Shown: piece after piece, positions 56,934 to 64,000 of the stretch
How the letters are laid out: every line of letters starts with the position of its first letter
Numbering within the stretch: the first letter of the stretch is position 1
Assembly (NCBI RefSeq): GCF_015163715.1
Contig: NZ_JADDUM010000036.1
Location: 1-64,000, forward strand
DNA length: 64,000 nt
Direction: 5' to 3'
From: Pseudomonas cyclaminis
GTDB taxonomy: Bacteria > Pseudomonadota > Gammaproteobacteria > Pseudomonadales > Pseudomonadaceae
Notes under the pieces: model-generated
The model's database searches: none
Told to the model about the DNA's origin: nothing
What the model saw: only the letters and a program-made list of their open reading frames with translations
Translations under genes and position numbers: made by a program

Positions 56934-58904
56934 TTACTCATCAACCCGTACTTCACGGAACATGCCCATTTCCATATGGAATAGCAGGTGGCAGTGATAG
57001 GCCCAGCGACCTAAGGCATCAGCAGTGACTCGGTAGCTGCGTTTGGTTCCAGGCGGCATGTCGATCGTGTGTTTGCGCACCATGAATTTGCCGTTCTCAT
57101 CCTCAAGGTCGCTCCACATGCCGTGGAGGTGGATGGGGTGGGTCATCATGGTATCGTTCACCAGGGTGATGCGCAGACGCTCGCCATACTTGAGGCGCAA
57201 CGGCTCGGCGTCAGAGAATTTGATGCCATTGAATGACCACGAGAACTTCTCCATGTGACCGGTCAGATGCAGCTCAATGGTGCGATTGGGTTCGCGGCCG
57301 TCAGGATCTTGGAAAGTGCTTTTCAGATCTGAGTAGGTGAGCACGCGACGGCCATTGTTCCGCAAGCCAATGCCAGGATCGTTTAGCTTCGGTGTCGGGC
57401 TCATGGCTTGCATGTCAACCAAGGGGTTATTGGTTTCGGAGGCTGGGTGAGTCTGCATTTCGCCACCCATGCCGCCCATGCCTGCCATCTTGCTGTGGTC
57501 CATGCCGGCCATGTTGGACATGTCGCCTTTGTCCATTCCCGCCATCTTGCTGTGGTCCATGCCGGCCATGTTGGGCGTGTCGCCTTTGTCCATGCCCGCC
57601 ATCTTGCTGTGGTCCATACCGGCCATGTTAGTCATGTCACCGCTGTCCATGCCGGTCATCCCGGTCATCCCGGTCATGTTACTTTGGTCCATTCCGGCCA
57701 TCTTGCTGTGGTCCATGCCAGCCATGCCTGACATGTCGCCGCCGCCCATACCAGCCATGCTGCCATGGTCCATGCCCGCCATACCGCCCATACCCATGTC
57801 ATCCATGGTCAAAAGCGGCCGAGGATCAATCGCAGGTACCTGTGCCTTTAATCCTTCGCGAACTGCCAAGGTTCCACGTGCATAACCGGTTCTATCCATG
57901 GACTGGGCGAAGATTGTGTAAGCCTCTTCGCTGGCAGGTTCTACGATCACGTCATACGTTTCTGCCACGGCGATGCGGAATTCGTCGACGCTCACCGGTT
58001 TGACATGTTGGCCGTCGGCGGCCACAACGGTCATTTTCAAGCCAGGAATGCGGACGTCGAAATAGCTCATCGCCGAGCCGTTGATAAAGCGCAGGCGTAG
58101 CTTCTCACCCGGTTTGAAAATACCGGTCCAGTTACCGTTAGGCGCCTGGCCATTCATGAGGTAGGTATAAGTATCCCCACTGACGTCTGCGAGATCAGTG
58201 GGGTTCATTTTCATTTCAGCCCACATCTTCCGGTCGGCTACGGCAGATGACCAGCCTTCCTTGCTGACATCGTCGATGAAATCGCCAACGGTACGTTTGT
58301 GATGGTTGTAGTAGTCAGATTGCTTCTTGAGCTTCGCCATGACGCGACTAGGATCTTCGTCGGTCCAGTCAGTCAACATCACCACGTAGTCGCGGTTGTA
58401 TTGAAAAGGTTCAGGCTCTTTCGAGTCGATAACGATTGGCCCGTAAACACCGGCCTGCTCCTGTAAACCCGAGTGGCTGTGATACCAGTAGGTACCGTTC
58501 TGATGAACCTTGAATTTGTACTCGTACATGCCATCGGGTGCGATGCCATGGAAACTCAAGCCAGGTACACCGTCCATGTTGGCCGGTAGGATGATCCCGT
58601 GCCAATGGATTGAGGTGTCTTGGTCCAGGCGATTTTTCACACGCAGTGTGACCGTATCGCCTTCGCGCCAGCGCAGCAAAGGTCCGGGCAACGAACCATT
58701 GATGGTCATGGCTGTGCGCGGCGAGCCAGTTATGTTTACAGGGGTTTCACCAATAAACAGATCAAATTCGTTGCCGGTGAGAACGCTCGGCAGACCAGGA
58801 CTGGTCACTGCCCATACAGGAGTGCGCCACAGACCAAGGCCGCCAAGAATGCCACCAGCGGCCAGGCCTTTAACGAATGTCCGCCTAGAGGTTTTGGAAT
58901 GCAT
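56934..58904 (-). CDS. copA: multicopper oxidase CopA, Tat-exported
   Basis: A 656-residue periplasmic Cu(I) oxidase of the PcoA/CopA type. It begins MHSKTSRRTFVKGLAAGG, a twin-arginine signal. Copper ligands are in TSIHWHGIIL, YWYHSHSGLQEQ, MTHPIHLHGMW and HCHLLFHMEMGM. A long Met-rich insert (about residues 370-500) has repeated MAGMDHSKM units. The ATG at 58904 is preferred over the in-frame TTG at 58919 since it fits the family N-terminus. First gene of the cop operon after a CopR-like box. Confidence 0.95.
   Translation of the reverse strand: MHSKTSRRTFVKGLAAGGILGGLGLWRTPVWAVTSPGLPSVLTGNEFDLFIGETPVNITGSPRTAMTINGSLPGPLLRWREGDTVTLRVKNRLDQDTSIHWHGIILPANMDGVPGLSFHGIAPDGMYEYKFKVHQNGTYWYHSHSGLQEQAGVYGPIVIDSKEPEPFQYNRDYVVMLTDWTDEDPSRVMAKLKKQSDYYNHHKRTVGDFIDDVSKEGWSSAVADRKMWAEMKMNPTDLADVSGDTYTYLMNGQAPNGNWTGIFKPGEKLRLRFINGSAMSYFDVRIPGLKMTVVAADGQHVKPVSVDEFRIAVAETYDVIVEPASEEAYTIFAQSMDRTGYARGTLAVREGLKAQVPAIDPRPLLTMDDMGMGGMAGMDHGSMAGMGGGDMSGMAGMDHSKMAGMDQSNMTGMTGMTGMDSGDMTNMAGMDHSKMAGMDKGDTPNMAGMDHSKMAGMDKGDMSNMAGMDHSKMAGMGGMGGEMQTHPASETNNPLVDMQAMSPTPKLNDPGIGLRNNGRRVLTYSDLKSTFQDPDGREPNRTIELHLTGHMEKFSWSFNGIKFSDAEPLRLKYGERLRITLVNDTMMTHPIHLHGMWSDLEDENGKFMVRKHTIDMPPGTKRSYRVTADALGRWAYHCHLLFHMEMGMFREVRVDE
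57465..57800. repeat. tandem repeat coding the Met-rich insert of CopA
   Basis: Near-identical units of about 54-60 bases encode NMAGMDHSKMAGMDKGD and variants, at least four full copies. They differ by a few bases, consistent with recent expansion. Confidence 0.8.
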
Positions 58905-59045
58905 GCCGTTTATGTCCAATCAGTCAAAAGGGAAGCCGTACGAAACAACCAATGAGTTGCCCGGATGAGCTTCGCCCACCGTCACAAAAAACGAACTCTT
59001 ACGGCAAGCGAGCTCAGAAATTGCCACATTTAAACCACCACAGTG

Positions 59046-59061
59046 ATTACATTTCTGTCAG
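59046..59061 (-). promoter_or_regulatory. CopR-like box upstream of copA
   Basis: Plus-strand ATTACATTTCTGTCAG, which on the minus strand reads CTGACA-N4-TGTAAT. Followed 13 bases downstream by an A/T-rich TTTAAAT, a possible -10. It lies 142 bases before the copA start. Confidence 0.6.
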
Positions 59062-59082
59062 CTTGGGAATGTACCCAGCTAT

Positions 59083-59289
59083 TTAGCAATTCTTGTGGTC
59101 CATCGCTTTGGCTTGGCTTTCTGCGACGGGAGGTTGGGAGCTTTGCGTTTGAGCTACTTGGTACGACTCCATCGAATTATTCCTAGCCACTTCCATACGT
59201 GCGAACGCCCGGTCACCACCGCCTTCAGCCATAGCCAAAGAAGAGACGGTCAGGGCTGCGATGACGAACAAAGTTTTGATGGGGTTCAT
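59083..59289 (-). CDS. PtrA-like small exported protein
   Basis: A 68-residue protein with a signal peptide (MNPIKTLFVIAALTVSSLAMA) followed by EGGGDRAFARMEVARNN, as in the PtrA N-terminal family; P. aeruginosa PtrA is copper-induced and acts on type III secretion. The rest is Gln/Ser-rich and ends MDHKNC. The start at 59289 is directly before the signal; the upstream in-frame extension lacks a ribosome site. It is upstream of copA on the same strand with its own CopR-like box. Confidence 0.8.
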   Translation of the reverse strand: MNPIKTLFVIAALTVSSLAMAEGGGDRAFARMEVARNNSMESYQVAQTQSSQPPVAESQAKAMDHKNC

Positions 59290-59673
59290 TTGAATTTCCT
59301 CGGATGAGTATTGGTAACCCCTCGAATCCACATCAAGTGACGATTCTTAGGGGAGAGCTTAAGGCTCAATAGGACTATAAGACTCATACCCTGTCAGGAA
59401 CCTTAGGCCAATATTACAGTTGTGTCAGGTTGCGATATTTCTCTTGAGGAACACGCTATTTAATCCGTAAGGTCTCGATCTTCCAACGTTACACCGCTAT
59501 TAACTGAGTATCAGTTGAGGCGCTTAACATTGTAAGTGTCCGATAGCTTTCAAGGTGCAGATGTTTTTTTAGTTTCTGCACTGGAACTGCATATGTGAGC
59601 CTGGATGCACCGCGTCAACACTTAAGTGTTCGATGCTCATGAAAAATAGCAACGCTACTGAGGGTGATTGAGT
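59290..59673. other. divergent promoter region of PtrA-like and flgB genes
   Basis: About 384 bases without a gene. It holds the CopR-like box at 59413-59428 and a second half-box CCTGTCAG near 59390-59397. Nothing else recognisable on the flgB side apart from the GAGGG ribosome site. Confidence 0.5.
59413..59428 (-). promoter_or_regulatory. CopR-like box upstream of the PtrA-like gene
   Basis: Plus-strand ATTACAGTTGTGTCAG, same pattern as the boxes at 52331 and 59046, 124 bases before the PtrA-like start. Confidence 0.6.
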
Positions 59674-60090
59674 GTGAGTATTAATTTTGAGAAAGCGCTT
59701 GGCTCCGCAGAAAGAGCGTTAATTTTTCGTAGCCAAAGAGCTGAAATCTTGAGTAACAATATCGCAAACGCTGATACGCCGAACTTCAAGGCCCGAGATT
59801 TAGATTTTTCTACTGTGCTTTTGCAAAGCCAGACAAAAGAAACTCCTGCTACTCCGATTTCTTTGAAAACAACAAATGTAAAACACATTACCGGAAAAGA
59901 ATCAGTAAATGATATTTACGGAGGTGCTTTGCTTTACAGCACACCAGCTCAACCTGCCATTGATCAAAATACTGTCGATCAGCAGGTCGAGATCGCAAAG
60001 TACACAGAAAATGGAATACGTTTCGACGCCGCTTTTACTAGGTTGAATGGAGCATTCAAAGGTTTGCTCAAAGCTCTGCGAGGTGATTAG
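59674..60090 (+). CDS. flgB: orphan FlgB-like flagellar rod protein
   Basis: A 138-residue FlgB homologue: INFEKALGSAERALIFRSQRAEILSNNIANADTPNFKARDLDFSTVL contains the rod-protein signature NNIANADTPNFKA, and the C-terminal helix VEIAKYTENGIRFDAAFTRLNGAFKGLLKAL is typical. The start is GTG at 59674, nine bases after GAGGG; the TTG at 59668 also begins the frame. No other flagellar gene is near (flgC-L absent), so it is an isolated copy in mobile DNA, with lower GC than its neighbours. Its role there is unknown. Confidence 0.88.
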   Translation: MSINFEKALGSAERALIFRSQRAEILSNNIANADTPNFKARDLDFSTVLLQSQTKETPATPISLKTTNVKHITGKESVNDIYGGALLYSTPAQPAIDQNTVDQQVEIAKYTENGIRFDAAFTRLNGAFKGLLKALRGD

Positions 60091-60207
60091 TAGCGCAAGG
60101 GCTTGCGAGCGGTAATTGTGGCCGACGTGGCTGCTTCGGTACTTCCTGAGGGTTAACCAAGGGGAGCCCCTGTATACGGGGCTCTGACCATGGAAAGGTG
60201 CCAGCAT

Positions 60208-60408
60208 TCAAGCACTGATCTGGGAAGGAAAACCTAACGCCTCGACAGCTTTACGAATCTGCTCTGGGCTTTCGCTGCTTTCAACACTCACCTTACCGGC
60301 TGACCGATCCACGGAAACGGTAGCTTCGTTGTCCAGTGACTGAATCGCTTTGGTGATTTTGCTGACGCAACTGCCGCAACCGATGCCTGATACATCTAAG
60401 ACGAACAT
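60208..60408 (-). CDS. copZ: CopZ-type copper chaperone
   Basis: A 66-residue HMA-domain protein (MFVLDVSGIGCGSCVSKITKAIQSLDNEATVSVDRSAGKVSVES...) with the CxxC metal site CGSC. It delivers Cu(I) to P-type ATPases or regulators in the cytoplasm. A MerR/CueR-type promoter lies upstream. It is the intact member of a duplicated pair, the other at 62610 being truncated. Confidence 0.9.
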   Translation of the reverse strand: MFVLDVSGIGCGSCVSKITKAIQSLDNEATVSVDRSAGKVSVESSESPEQIRKAVEALGFPSQISA

Positions 60409-60452
60409 GGTTATTCCTCTCGTGCTGAGCGGTCTCTTTTCACCGCACCGAT

Positions 60453-60483
60453 AGCATCAACGTTGACACGACGGCAAGGTCAA
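60453..60483 (-). promoter_or_regulatory. CueR-type promoter of copZ
   Basis: On the minus strand a -35 TTGACC is followed by CTTGCC-gtcg-TGTCAA dyad sequence and a -10-like GATGCT 19 bases on, the long-spacer promoter typical of MerR/CueR activation. It sits 45 bases upstream of copZ. Confidence 0.7.
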
Positions 60484-60517
60484 CAGTTATATGTTTCGGG
60501 TTGTGAGTGTCATTGAC

Positions 60518-60623
60518 GGGTAATTGCACAGACTTAATCACTCGTTTGCTTTTGACCTGATAAACGATTTGCAGCGTATTCGACCAGTACGCTTCTTGGT
60601 CATGGCCGGGAGAGAACGGTCAG
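60518..60623. repeat. IS-end-like repeat, copy 2
   Basis: Similar to 43971-44074 over about 100 bases in the same orientation, roughly 80% by eye. It lies between copZ and dmeR in a gene-free stretch (60409-60772). No transposase nearby. Confidence 0.6.
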
Positions 60624-60718
60624 AGGCGGACATTCCAGCTACTCTCGCTCCTCACTCGCAGTTGAAGCCTCTTTACTGCCAGGCACTGTAGTTGCTCTCT
60701 CAGCTCCTTGGTCTTTCA

Positions 60719-60739
60719 TAGGTATAGGGGGTATGCCTA
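60719..60739 (+). promoter_or_regulatory. G-tract operator of dmeR
   Basis: Inverted arms TAGGTATA and TATGCCTA around five G, upstream of the RcnR/DmeR-type gene by 33 bases. RcnR/DmeR/CsoR proteins bind such G/C tracts flanked by A/T inverted repeats. Confidence 0.6.
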
Positions 60740-60772
60740 TCATGCACAATGCATAGCTAGGGAGGGTATCCT

Positions 60773-61048
60773 ATGGGCCATATTGCAGCAAACAAAGAAA
60801 ATCTTCTCAAACGCGTAAAACGCATAGCCGGACAAATCCAAGCCGTTGAACGGGCATTGGAATCGGATCTCGATTGCGCCAAAACACTACACCTTGTTGC
60901 TGCCACTCGCGGAGCAATCAACGGCTTAATGGAGGAAATCATCGAGGACCACGCGCGGGAGCATGTCGCGAACCCTGCGCTCAGCGAAGAAGAGCGTAAC
61001 AAGGGCGTCGAAGAGCTTCTTGAAGCCATTCGCCGTTACGCCAAGTGA
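60773..61048 (+). CDS. dmeR: DmeR/RcnR-family metal-responsive repressor
   Basis: A 91-residue all-helical CsoR/RcnR repressor. The metal residues H3, C35, H60 and H64 are present, the set used by RcnR for Ni/Co. The start at 60773 follows GGAGG. It precedes the CDF exporter dmeF on the same strand, which it likely represses in the absence of Co or Ni. Assignment to DmeR rather than RcnR rests on the dmeF partner. Confidence 0.87.
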   Translation: MGHIAANKENLLKRVKRIAGQIQAVERALESDLDCAKTLHLVAATRGAINGLMEEIIEDHAREHVANPALSEEERNKGVEELLEAIRRYAK

Positions 61049-61068
61049 ACGCATCTAGGTACAAACTC

Positions 61069-61983
61069 ATGAGCAGCACCAACATCAATTACACACACGA
61101 CCACGTGTTCCTTGGCTCAGCGCACGACGAAAATGCCAAGCGTACGCTTTGGGTTGTGGCACTGACGGTGGTGATGATGGTTGGCGAGATCACCGCCGGC
61201 TATATCACGGGTTCGATGGCGTTACTGGCCGATGGCTTCCACATGGCAACCCATGCCGGCGCATTGGGCATCGCGGCGGCCGCTTACGGATACGCAAAAC
61301 GCCATGCTTCCAGCCAGCGCTACAGTTTCGGTACCGGAAAGGTTGGAGACTTGGGCGGATTCGCCTCGGCACTGATTCTCGGTATGGTCTCCCTGGGAAT
61401 TGGCATTGAGTCTGTCATGCGCCTCTTGCAGCCAACGGAAGTTCAGTTCGGCACCGCTACGCTCATCGCGATTGCCGGTTTGATCGTCAACATTGTCAGT
61501 GCCTTGTTGCTGGGCCACGGGCACAGTCATGGGCACGATCACGATCACGGCCATGCCCACCACGGGAACGACAACAACCTGAAATCGGCCTACGTCCACG
61601 TCATCGCAGACGCGCTGACTTCGGTTCTGGCCATTGCTGCACTGCTCGCCGGCCGGTATCTCGGCTGGGTTTGGCTAGACCCGGTCATGGGCATTGTCGG
61701 CGCCATTGTTATCGCGCGCTGGGCATGGACCTTGATGGGGGCAACCGCAGGAGTACTGCTGGATCAGACAGACGCACACGTTGCCGAGGAAATCCGCGAA
61801 ATGGTTGAGAAACCGGGGGATGCCACTATCACGGACTTGCACGTCTGGCGGATTGGACCGCAAGCCCATGCGGCCATCGTCAGCGTCCTTGGTGAGGCCA
61901 CTGCGAACGCCGATAGAATTCGTGAACGTCTCAAGCCGGTCTACGAAGTCAGCCATCTGACGGTCGAGTTTCGACCTGTCTGA
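61069..61983 (+). CDS. dmeF: DmeF cobalt/nickel CDF exporter
   Basis: A 304-residue cation diffusion facilitator of the inner membrane. It starts MSSTNINYTHDHVFLGSAHD; six membrane spans follow, with the metal site ALLADGFHMATHAG, a His-rich loop GHGHSHGHDHDHGHAHHG between spans 4 and 5, and HVIADALTSVLA. The start at 61069 has AGG nine bases upstream; a GTG at 61045 overlapping the dmeR stop is the alternative. DmeF exports Co and Ni in related bacteria. Confidence 0.88.
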   Translation: MSSTNINYTHDHVFLGSAHDENAKRTLWVVALTVVMMVGEITAGYITGSMALLADGFHMATHAGALGIAAAAYGYAKRHASSQRYSFGTGKVGDLGGFASALILGMVSLGIGIESVMRLLQPTEVQFGTATLIAIAGLIVNIVSALLLGHGHSHGHDHDHGHAHHGNDNNLKSAYVHVIADALTSVLAIAALLAGRYLGWVWLDPVMGIVGAIVIARWAWTLMGATAGVLLDQTDAHVAEEIREMVEKPGDATITDLHVWRIGPQAHAAIVSVLGEATANADRIRERLKPVYEVSHLTVEFRPV

Positions 61984-62022
61984 TTCAGCGCCTCCCCACC
62001 ATTGTCTCCAAAGGAACCCGCA

Positions 62023-62394
62023 ATGCCTCCAGGGAAACGTGAACTGGCACGAATCGAACGTCGGTTGATGACCACGCTCACCGAAGCATGCGAAACAGCA
62101 AAAGGTGAAATCGAAGGCTTTACCTGGCTCACTCATGCCGCTGACCTGAACGCATTGGCTGAAACCCTGAATGTAATCTGGGTGTTCGAAACCCAGGCTG
62201 ACAGAAAGCGCGCCCTGGTTAACGCTAAGGCGCGCATCTTTGAGTTGACGGCCTTAGCGTTGAATGAGGCCAACATCGATCTGATCCCTTCAAACCTTAA
62301 CGTCCGCTTCGACTCTGAGGAGGAGTGCCAGCGAACTCACGGAGGTGACTGGAACACCCGCCTGACTCAATCACGTGTGTCCAAAGGTGGCTGA
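62023..62394 (+). CDS. conserved protein downstream of dmeF, function unknown
   Basis: A 123-residue cytoplasmic protein (MPPGKRELARIERRLMTTLTEACETAKGEIEGFTWLTHAADLNALAETLNVIWVF...) with no signal peptide and no named domain that I can assign. It is helical and mixed in charge. The start at 62023 follows AAGGA. It is followed by a DUF1289 gene two bases later, so dmeR-dmeF-this-DUF1289 may be one transcript. Confidence 0.75.
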   Translation: MPPGKRELARIERRLMTTLTEACETAKGEIEGFTWLTHAADLNALAETLNVIWVFETQADRKRALVNAKARIFELTALALNEANIDLIPSNLNVRFDSEEECQRTHGGDWNTRLTQSRVSKGG

Positions 62395-62396
62395 CA

Positions 62397-62579
62397 ATGG
62401 CTAAAGAAATCGAGAATCCCTGCATCTCAGTTTGCCAACTCAGTGGTGATCTGTGTGTGAGCTGTGGGCGAAGCAAGGAAGACATCAGAAAATGGAAACG
62501 CATGAAGCGGCCTGAAAAAATGGCCGCTGTTCAAAGGGCGAATGTGCGCTTGAAGGGACTGAAGAAAGCACATGGGTAG
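62397..62579 (+). CDS. DUF1289 small cysteine protein, second copy
   Basis: A 60-residue DUF1289 protein: PCISVCQLSGDLCVSCGRSKEDIRKWKRM has the same four-Cys layout as the core copy at 14730. It probably binds a metal. Last gene of the dmeR-dmeF group. Confidence 0.85.
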   Translation: MAKEIENPCISVCQLSGDLCVSCGRSKEDIRKWKRMKRPEKMAAVQRANVRLKGLKKAHG

Positions 62580-62609
62580 TCACTTGCCCAGGTTTACCGC
62601 TTTGGGTCG

Positions 62610-62759
62610 TTATGAGCCCCTCAGCTTTGATTCAACGCTCACCTTACCGGCGGAACGATCCACGGAAACCATGGCTTCGCTGTCCAGTGACTGAATTGCT
62701 TTGGTGATTTTGCTGACGCAGCCGCCGCAACCAATGCCTGATACATTTAAGACGAACAT
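62610..62759 (-). pseudogene. truncated duplicate of copZ
   Basis: A 49-residue frame starting MFVLNVSGIGCGGCVSKITKAIQSLDSEAMVSVDRSAGKVSVES, nearly identical to the copZ at 60208, but after VES it diverges to KLRGS and a stop, losing the last 20 or so residues and so the final helix and strand. The CxxC site remains. It has its own CueR-type promoter. Confidence 0.85.
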
Positions 62760-62803
62760 GGTTATTCCTCTTGTGCTGAGCGGTCTCTTTTCACCGCAAC
62801 AAC

Positions 62804-62834
62804 AGGATCAACGTTGACACCATGGCAAGGTCAA
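62804..62834 (-). promoter_or_regulatory. CueR-type promoter of the truncated copZ copy
   Basis: Minus-strand -35 TTGACC (62829-62834), dyad CTTGCC / TGTCAA and -10-like GATCCT with 19-base spacing, as at 60453. Confidence 0.65.
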
Positions 62835-62870
62835 GAGTTATGTATTTCGGGCTGCGAGCATCGGTGATGC

Positions 62871-64000
62871 TCAATCTATTCGGGTATTCCTCAGTCTCAA
62901 AGCATTGAAAACTACAGACGCAGAACTGACGCTCATGGCTAGCGCAGCGATCATTGGTGACAGTAGGTGCCCCGTCAGCGGGTAAAGCAGGCCTGCGGCG
63001 AGGGGAATACCCATCGAGTTGTAAATAAAAGCGAAACCCAAGTTTTGCCGCATGTTTCTTACTGTTGCGACCGAAAGAGCCCTTGCTCGTAAAATCCCCA
63101 TCAGGTCGCCTTTTACCAGCGTGAGTTGCGCGCTATTCATCGCAACGTCAGTCCCTGTCCCCATGGCAATGCCCACATCTGCTCGCGCCAGGGCCGGAGC
63201 ATCGTTGATACCGTCACCAGCCATGGCGACCTTCCGGCCGTATTGCTGGAGGTCTGCGACCAGACGCTCCTTGTCCTGAGGTTTCACTTCACCGTGGACT
63301 TCTTCAATCCCCATCTCCCTGGCGACAGCCCGAGCGGTGGTGAGCCCGTCGCCAGTAGCCATGATGATTTTGATGTCATCAGCCTTGAGCTTGGTGACTG
63401 CTTCTTTGGAGGTCGGTTTAATTGGATCTGATACTGCCAGCAACCCTGCCAATACCCCGTCGACTGCGAGGTAGATGATGCTGATGCCGTCAAGACGCAA
63501 CAACTCTGCACGCTTTTGTAGGGGCTTGGTGTTCACGCCTGCGGCTTCCATTAACGCGGTGTTCCCCAGCTGGATCTTCTTGCCATCAACGATGCCACTG
63601 ACCCCGATACCTGAACCAGACTCAAAGGATTCTGGCTTGGTGAGCTTAATGTTCTCGGTTCGGGCGTGATCGACGATGGCATGAGCCAAGGGATGTTCGC
63701 TGCCCTGATCAAGGCTGGCAGCCAGCTGAAGAACATCGTGGGGATTGAAACTGGGTGTGGCCTCCACACTGTGAAACACTGGCCGTCCCTCTGTCAGGGT
63801 GCCTGTCTTATCGACAATCAGCGTGTCGATCTTGCAAAGGTTTTCGATGGCACTGGCATCCCTAAACAGCACGCCCATGCTGGCTGCTTTACCTGTCGAA
63901 ACCATGATCGACATGGGCGTAGCAAGACCCAACGCACAGGGGCAAGCGATGATCAGCACGGCGACAGCGTTGATCAGACCAAACACCCAACTGGGCTCAG
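62871..64000 (-). CDS. copper-translocating P1B-type ATPase, 5' end outside window
   Basis: The C-terminal 376 or so residues of a CopA/SilP-type P1B ATPase. The frame continues to the window edge with [30 protein letters not shown] is the metal site in the membrane. DKTGTLTEG holds the phosphorylated Asp, SEHPLA the nucleotide-binding HP motif, and [16 protein letters not shown] the hinge. C-terminal membrane helices are complete. It exports Cu(I) or Ag(I) to the periplasm. The N-terminal metal-binding part is not seen. Confidence 0.93.
   Translation of the reverse strand, partial: EPSWVFGLINAVAVLIIACPCALGLATPMSIMVSTGKAASMGVLFRDASAIENLCKIDTLIVDKTGTLTEGRPVFHSVEATPSFNPHDVLQLAASLDQGSEHPLAHAIVDHARTENIKLTKPESFESGSGIGVSGIVDGKKIQLGNTALMEAAGVNTKPLQKRAELLRLDGISIIYLAVDGVLAGLLAVSDPIKPTSKEAVTKLKADDIKIIMATGDGLTTARAVAREMGIEEVHGEVKPQDKERLVADLQQYGRKVAMAGDGINDAPALARADVGIAMGTGTDVAMNSAQLTLVKGDLMGILRARALSVATVRNMRQNLGFAFIYNSMGIPLAAGLLYPLTGHLLSPMIAALAMSVSSASVVFNALRLRNTRID

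Larger units (their letters stand above)
24733..64000. mobile_element. large genomic island inserted in comM, right end beyond window
   Basis: The left boundary is set by the loss of comM similarity after its Walker B codons and by an abrupt fall in GC. A four-gene tyrosine-recombinase module sits at the left end, then phosphatase, helicase and Gabija-like cargo, then copper/silver and cobalt/nickel resistance genes. No other core Pseudomonas genes are seen up to 64000, so I treat all of it as inserted, though the metal block could be a separate later insertion. comM is a known island target in Acinetobacter. Confidence 0.7.

Noticed and set aside
57408-57885. His- or Pro-rich plus-strand open frames opposite the CopA Met-rich repeat
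   Set aside because: They are antisense readings of the tandem repeat in copA, with no ribosome sites.

Overview
The window is chromosomal DNA from a fluorescent-type Pseudomonas. The evidence is the gene order: algP, an FKBP isomerase, rsd/algQ, dsbB, hemY-hemX-hemD-hemC, algR, argH, cyaA, rnk, cyaY, lptM, lysA, dapF, DUF484, xerC, a HAD hydrolase, sutA, yjbQ, amtB, glnK, ubiK, comM. This matches the order I know from the P. aeruginosa chromosome (about PA5253 to PA5290). Short GC-rich REP hairpins of the kind common in the P. fluorescens group lie between some core genes. No rRNA, tRNA or CRISPR array was found.

Positions 1-24730 are core genome. They hold heme synthesis (hemC-D-X-Y, one operon on the minus strand), alginate and global regulation (algP, rsd, algR, cyaA, sutA), lysine/diaminopimelate synthesis (lysA, dapF), chromosome dimer resolution (xerC) and ammonium uptake (glnK-amtB). 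Three core oddities stand out. dapF carries a one-base deletion that breaks its reading frame. algP shows a one-base shift in its Lys-Pro-Ala repeat tail. The sensor kinase gene algZ, which sits between algR and argH in P. aeruginosa, is absent.

At about 24733 comM (yifB) is cut inside its Walker B codons, and a large low-GC element begins. Its right end and the rest of comM are not in the window, so the insertion is longer than 39 kb. The left end carries a tight four-gene module (24798-31043): a divergent recombinase-like protein, two complete tyrosine recombinases and a small coiled-coil protein between them. The layout resembles Tn554-type and Gamma-Mobile-Trio elements. Next comes a defence-like cargo (31270-41252): a CysQ/IMPase-like phosphatase, an SF2 helicase with a small partner, a Gabija-like OLD nuclease plus UvrD helicase pair, an XRE regulator, and a winged-helix protein coupled to a second SF2 helicase.

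Positions 41890-64000 hold a copper/silver and cobalt/nickel resistance cargo: a DUF2790 secreted protein, an OprD porin, a YVTN beta-propeller, CusCBA-type efflux (with a CusF-like domain fused to CusB), a sterol-desaturase-like enzyme, an AraC regulator, a cop operon (multicopper oxidase CopA, a small Met/His protein, CopB, a His-rich cytochrome c, a DUF411 protein), a PtrA-like protein, an orphan flagellar FlgB, a CopZ chaperone, DmeR-DmeF, a truncated second copZ and the 3' part of a copper P-type ATPase. Three similar CopR-like boxes precede the PtrA-like, copA and cus transcription units, two MerR/CueR-type promoters precede the copZ copies, and a G-tract operator precedes dmeR. Two IS-end-like repeats bracket much of this block, which points to assembly from several mobile pieces.
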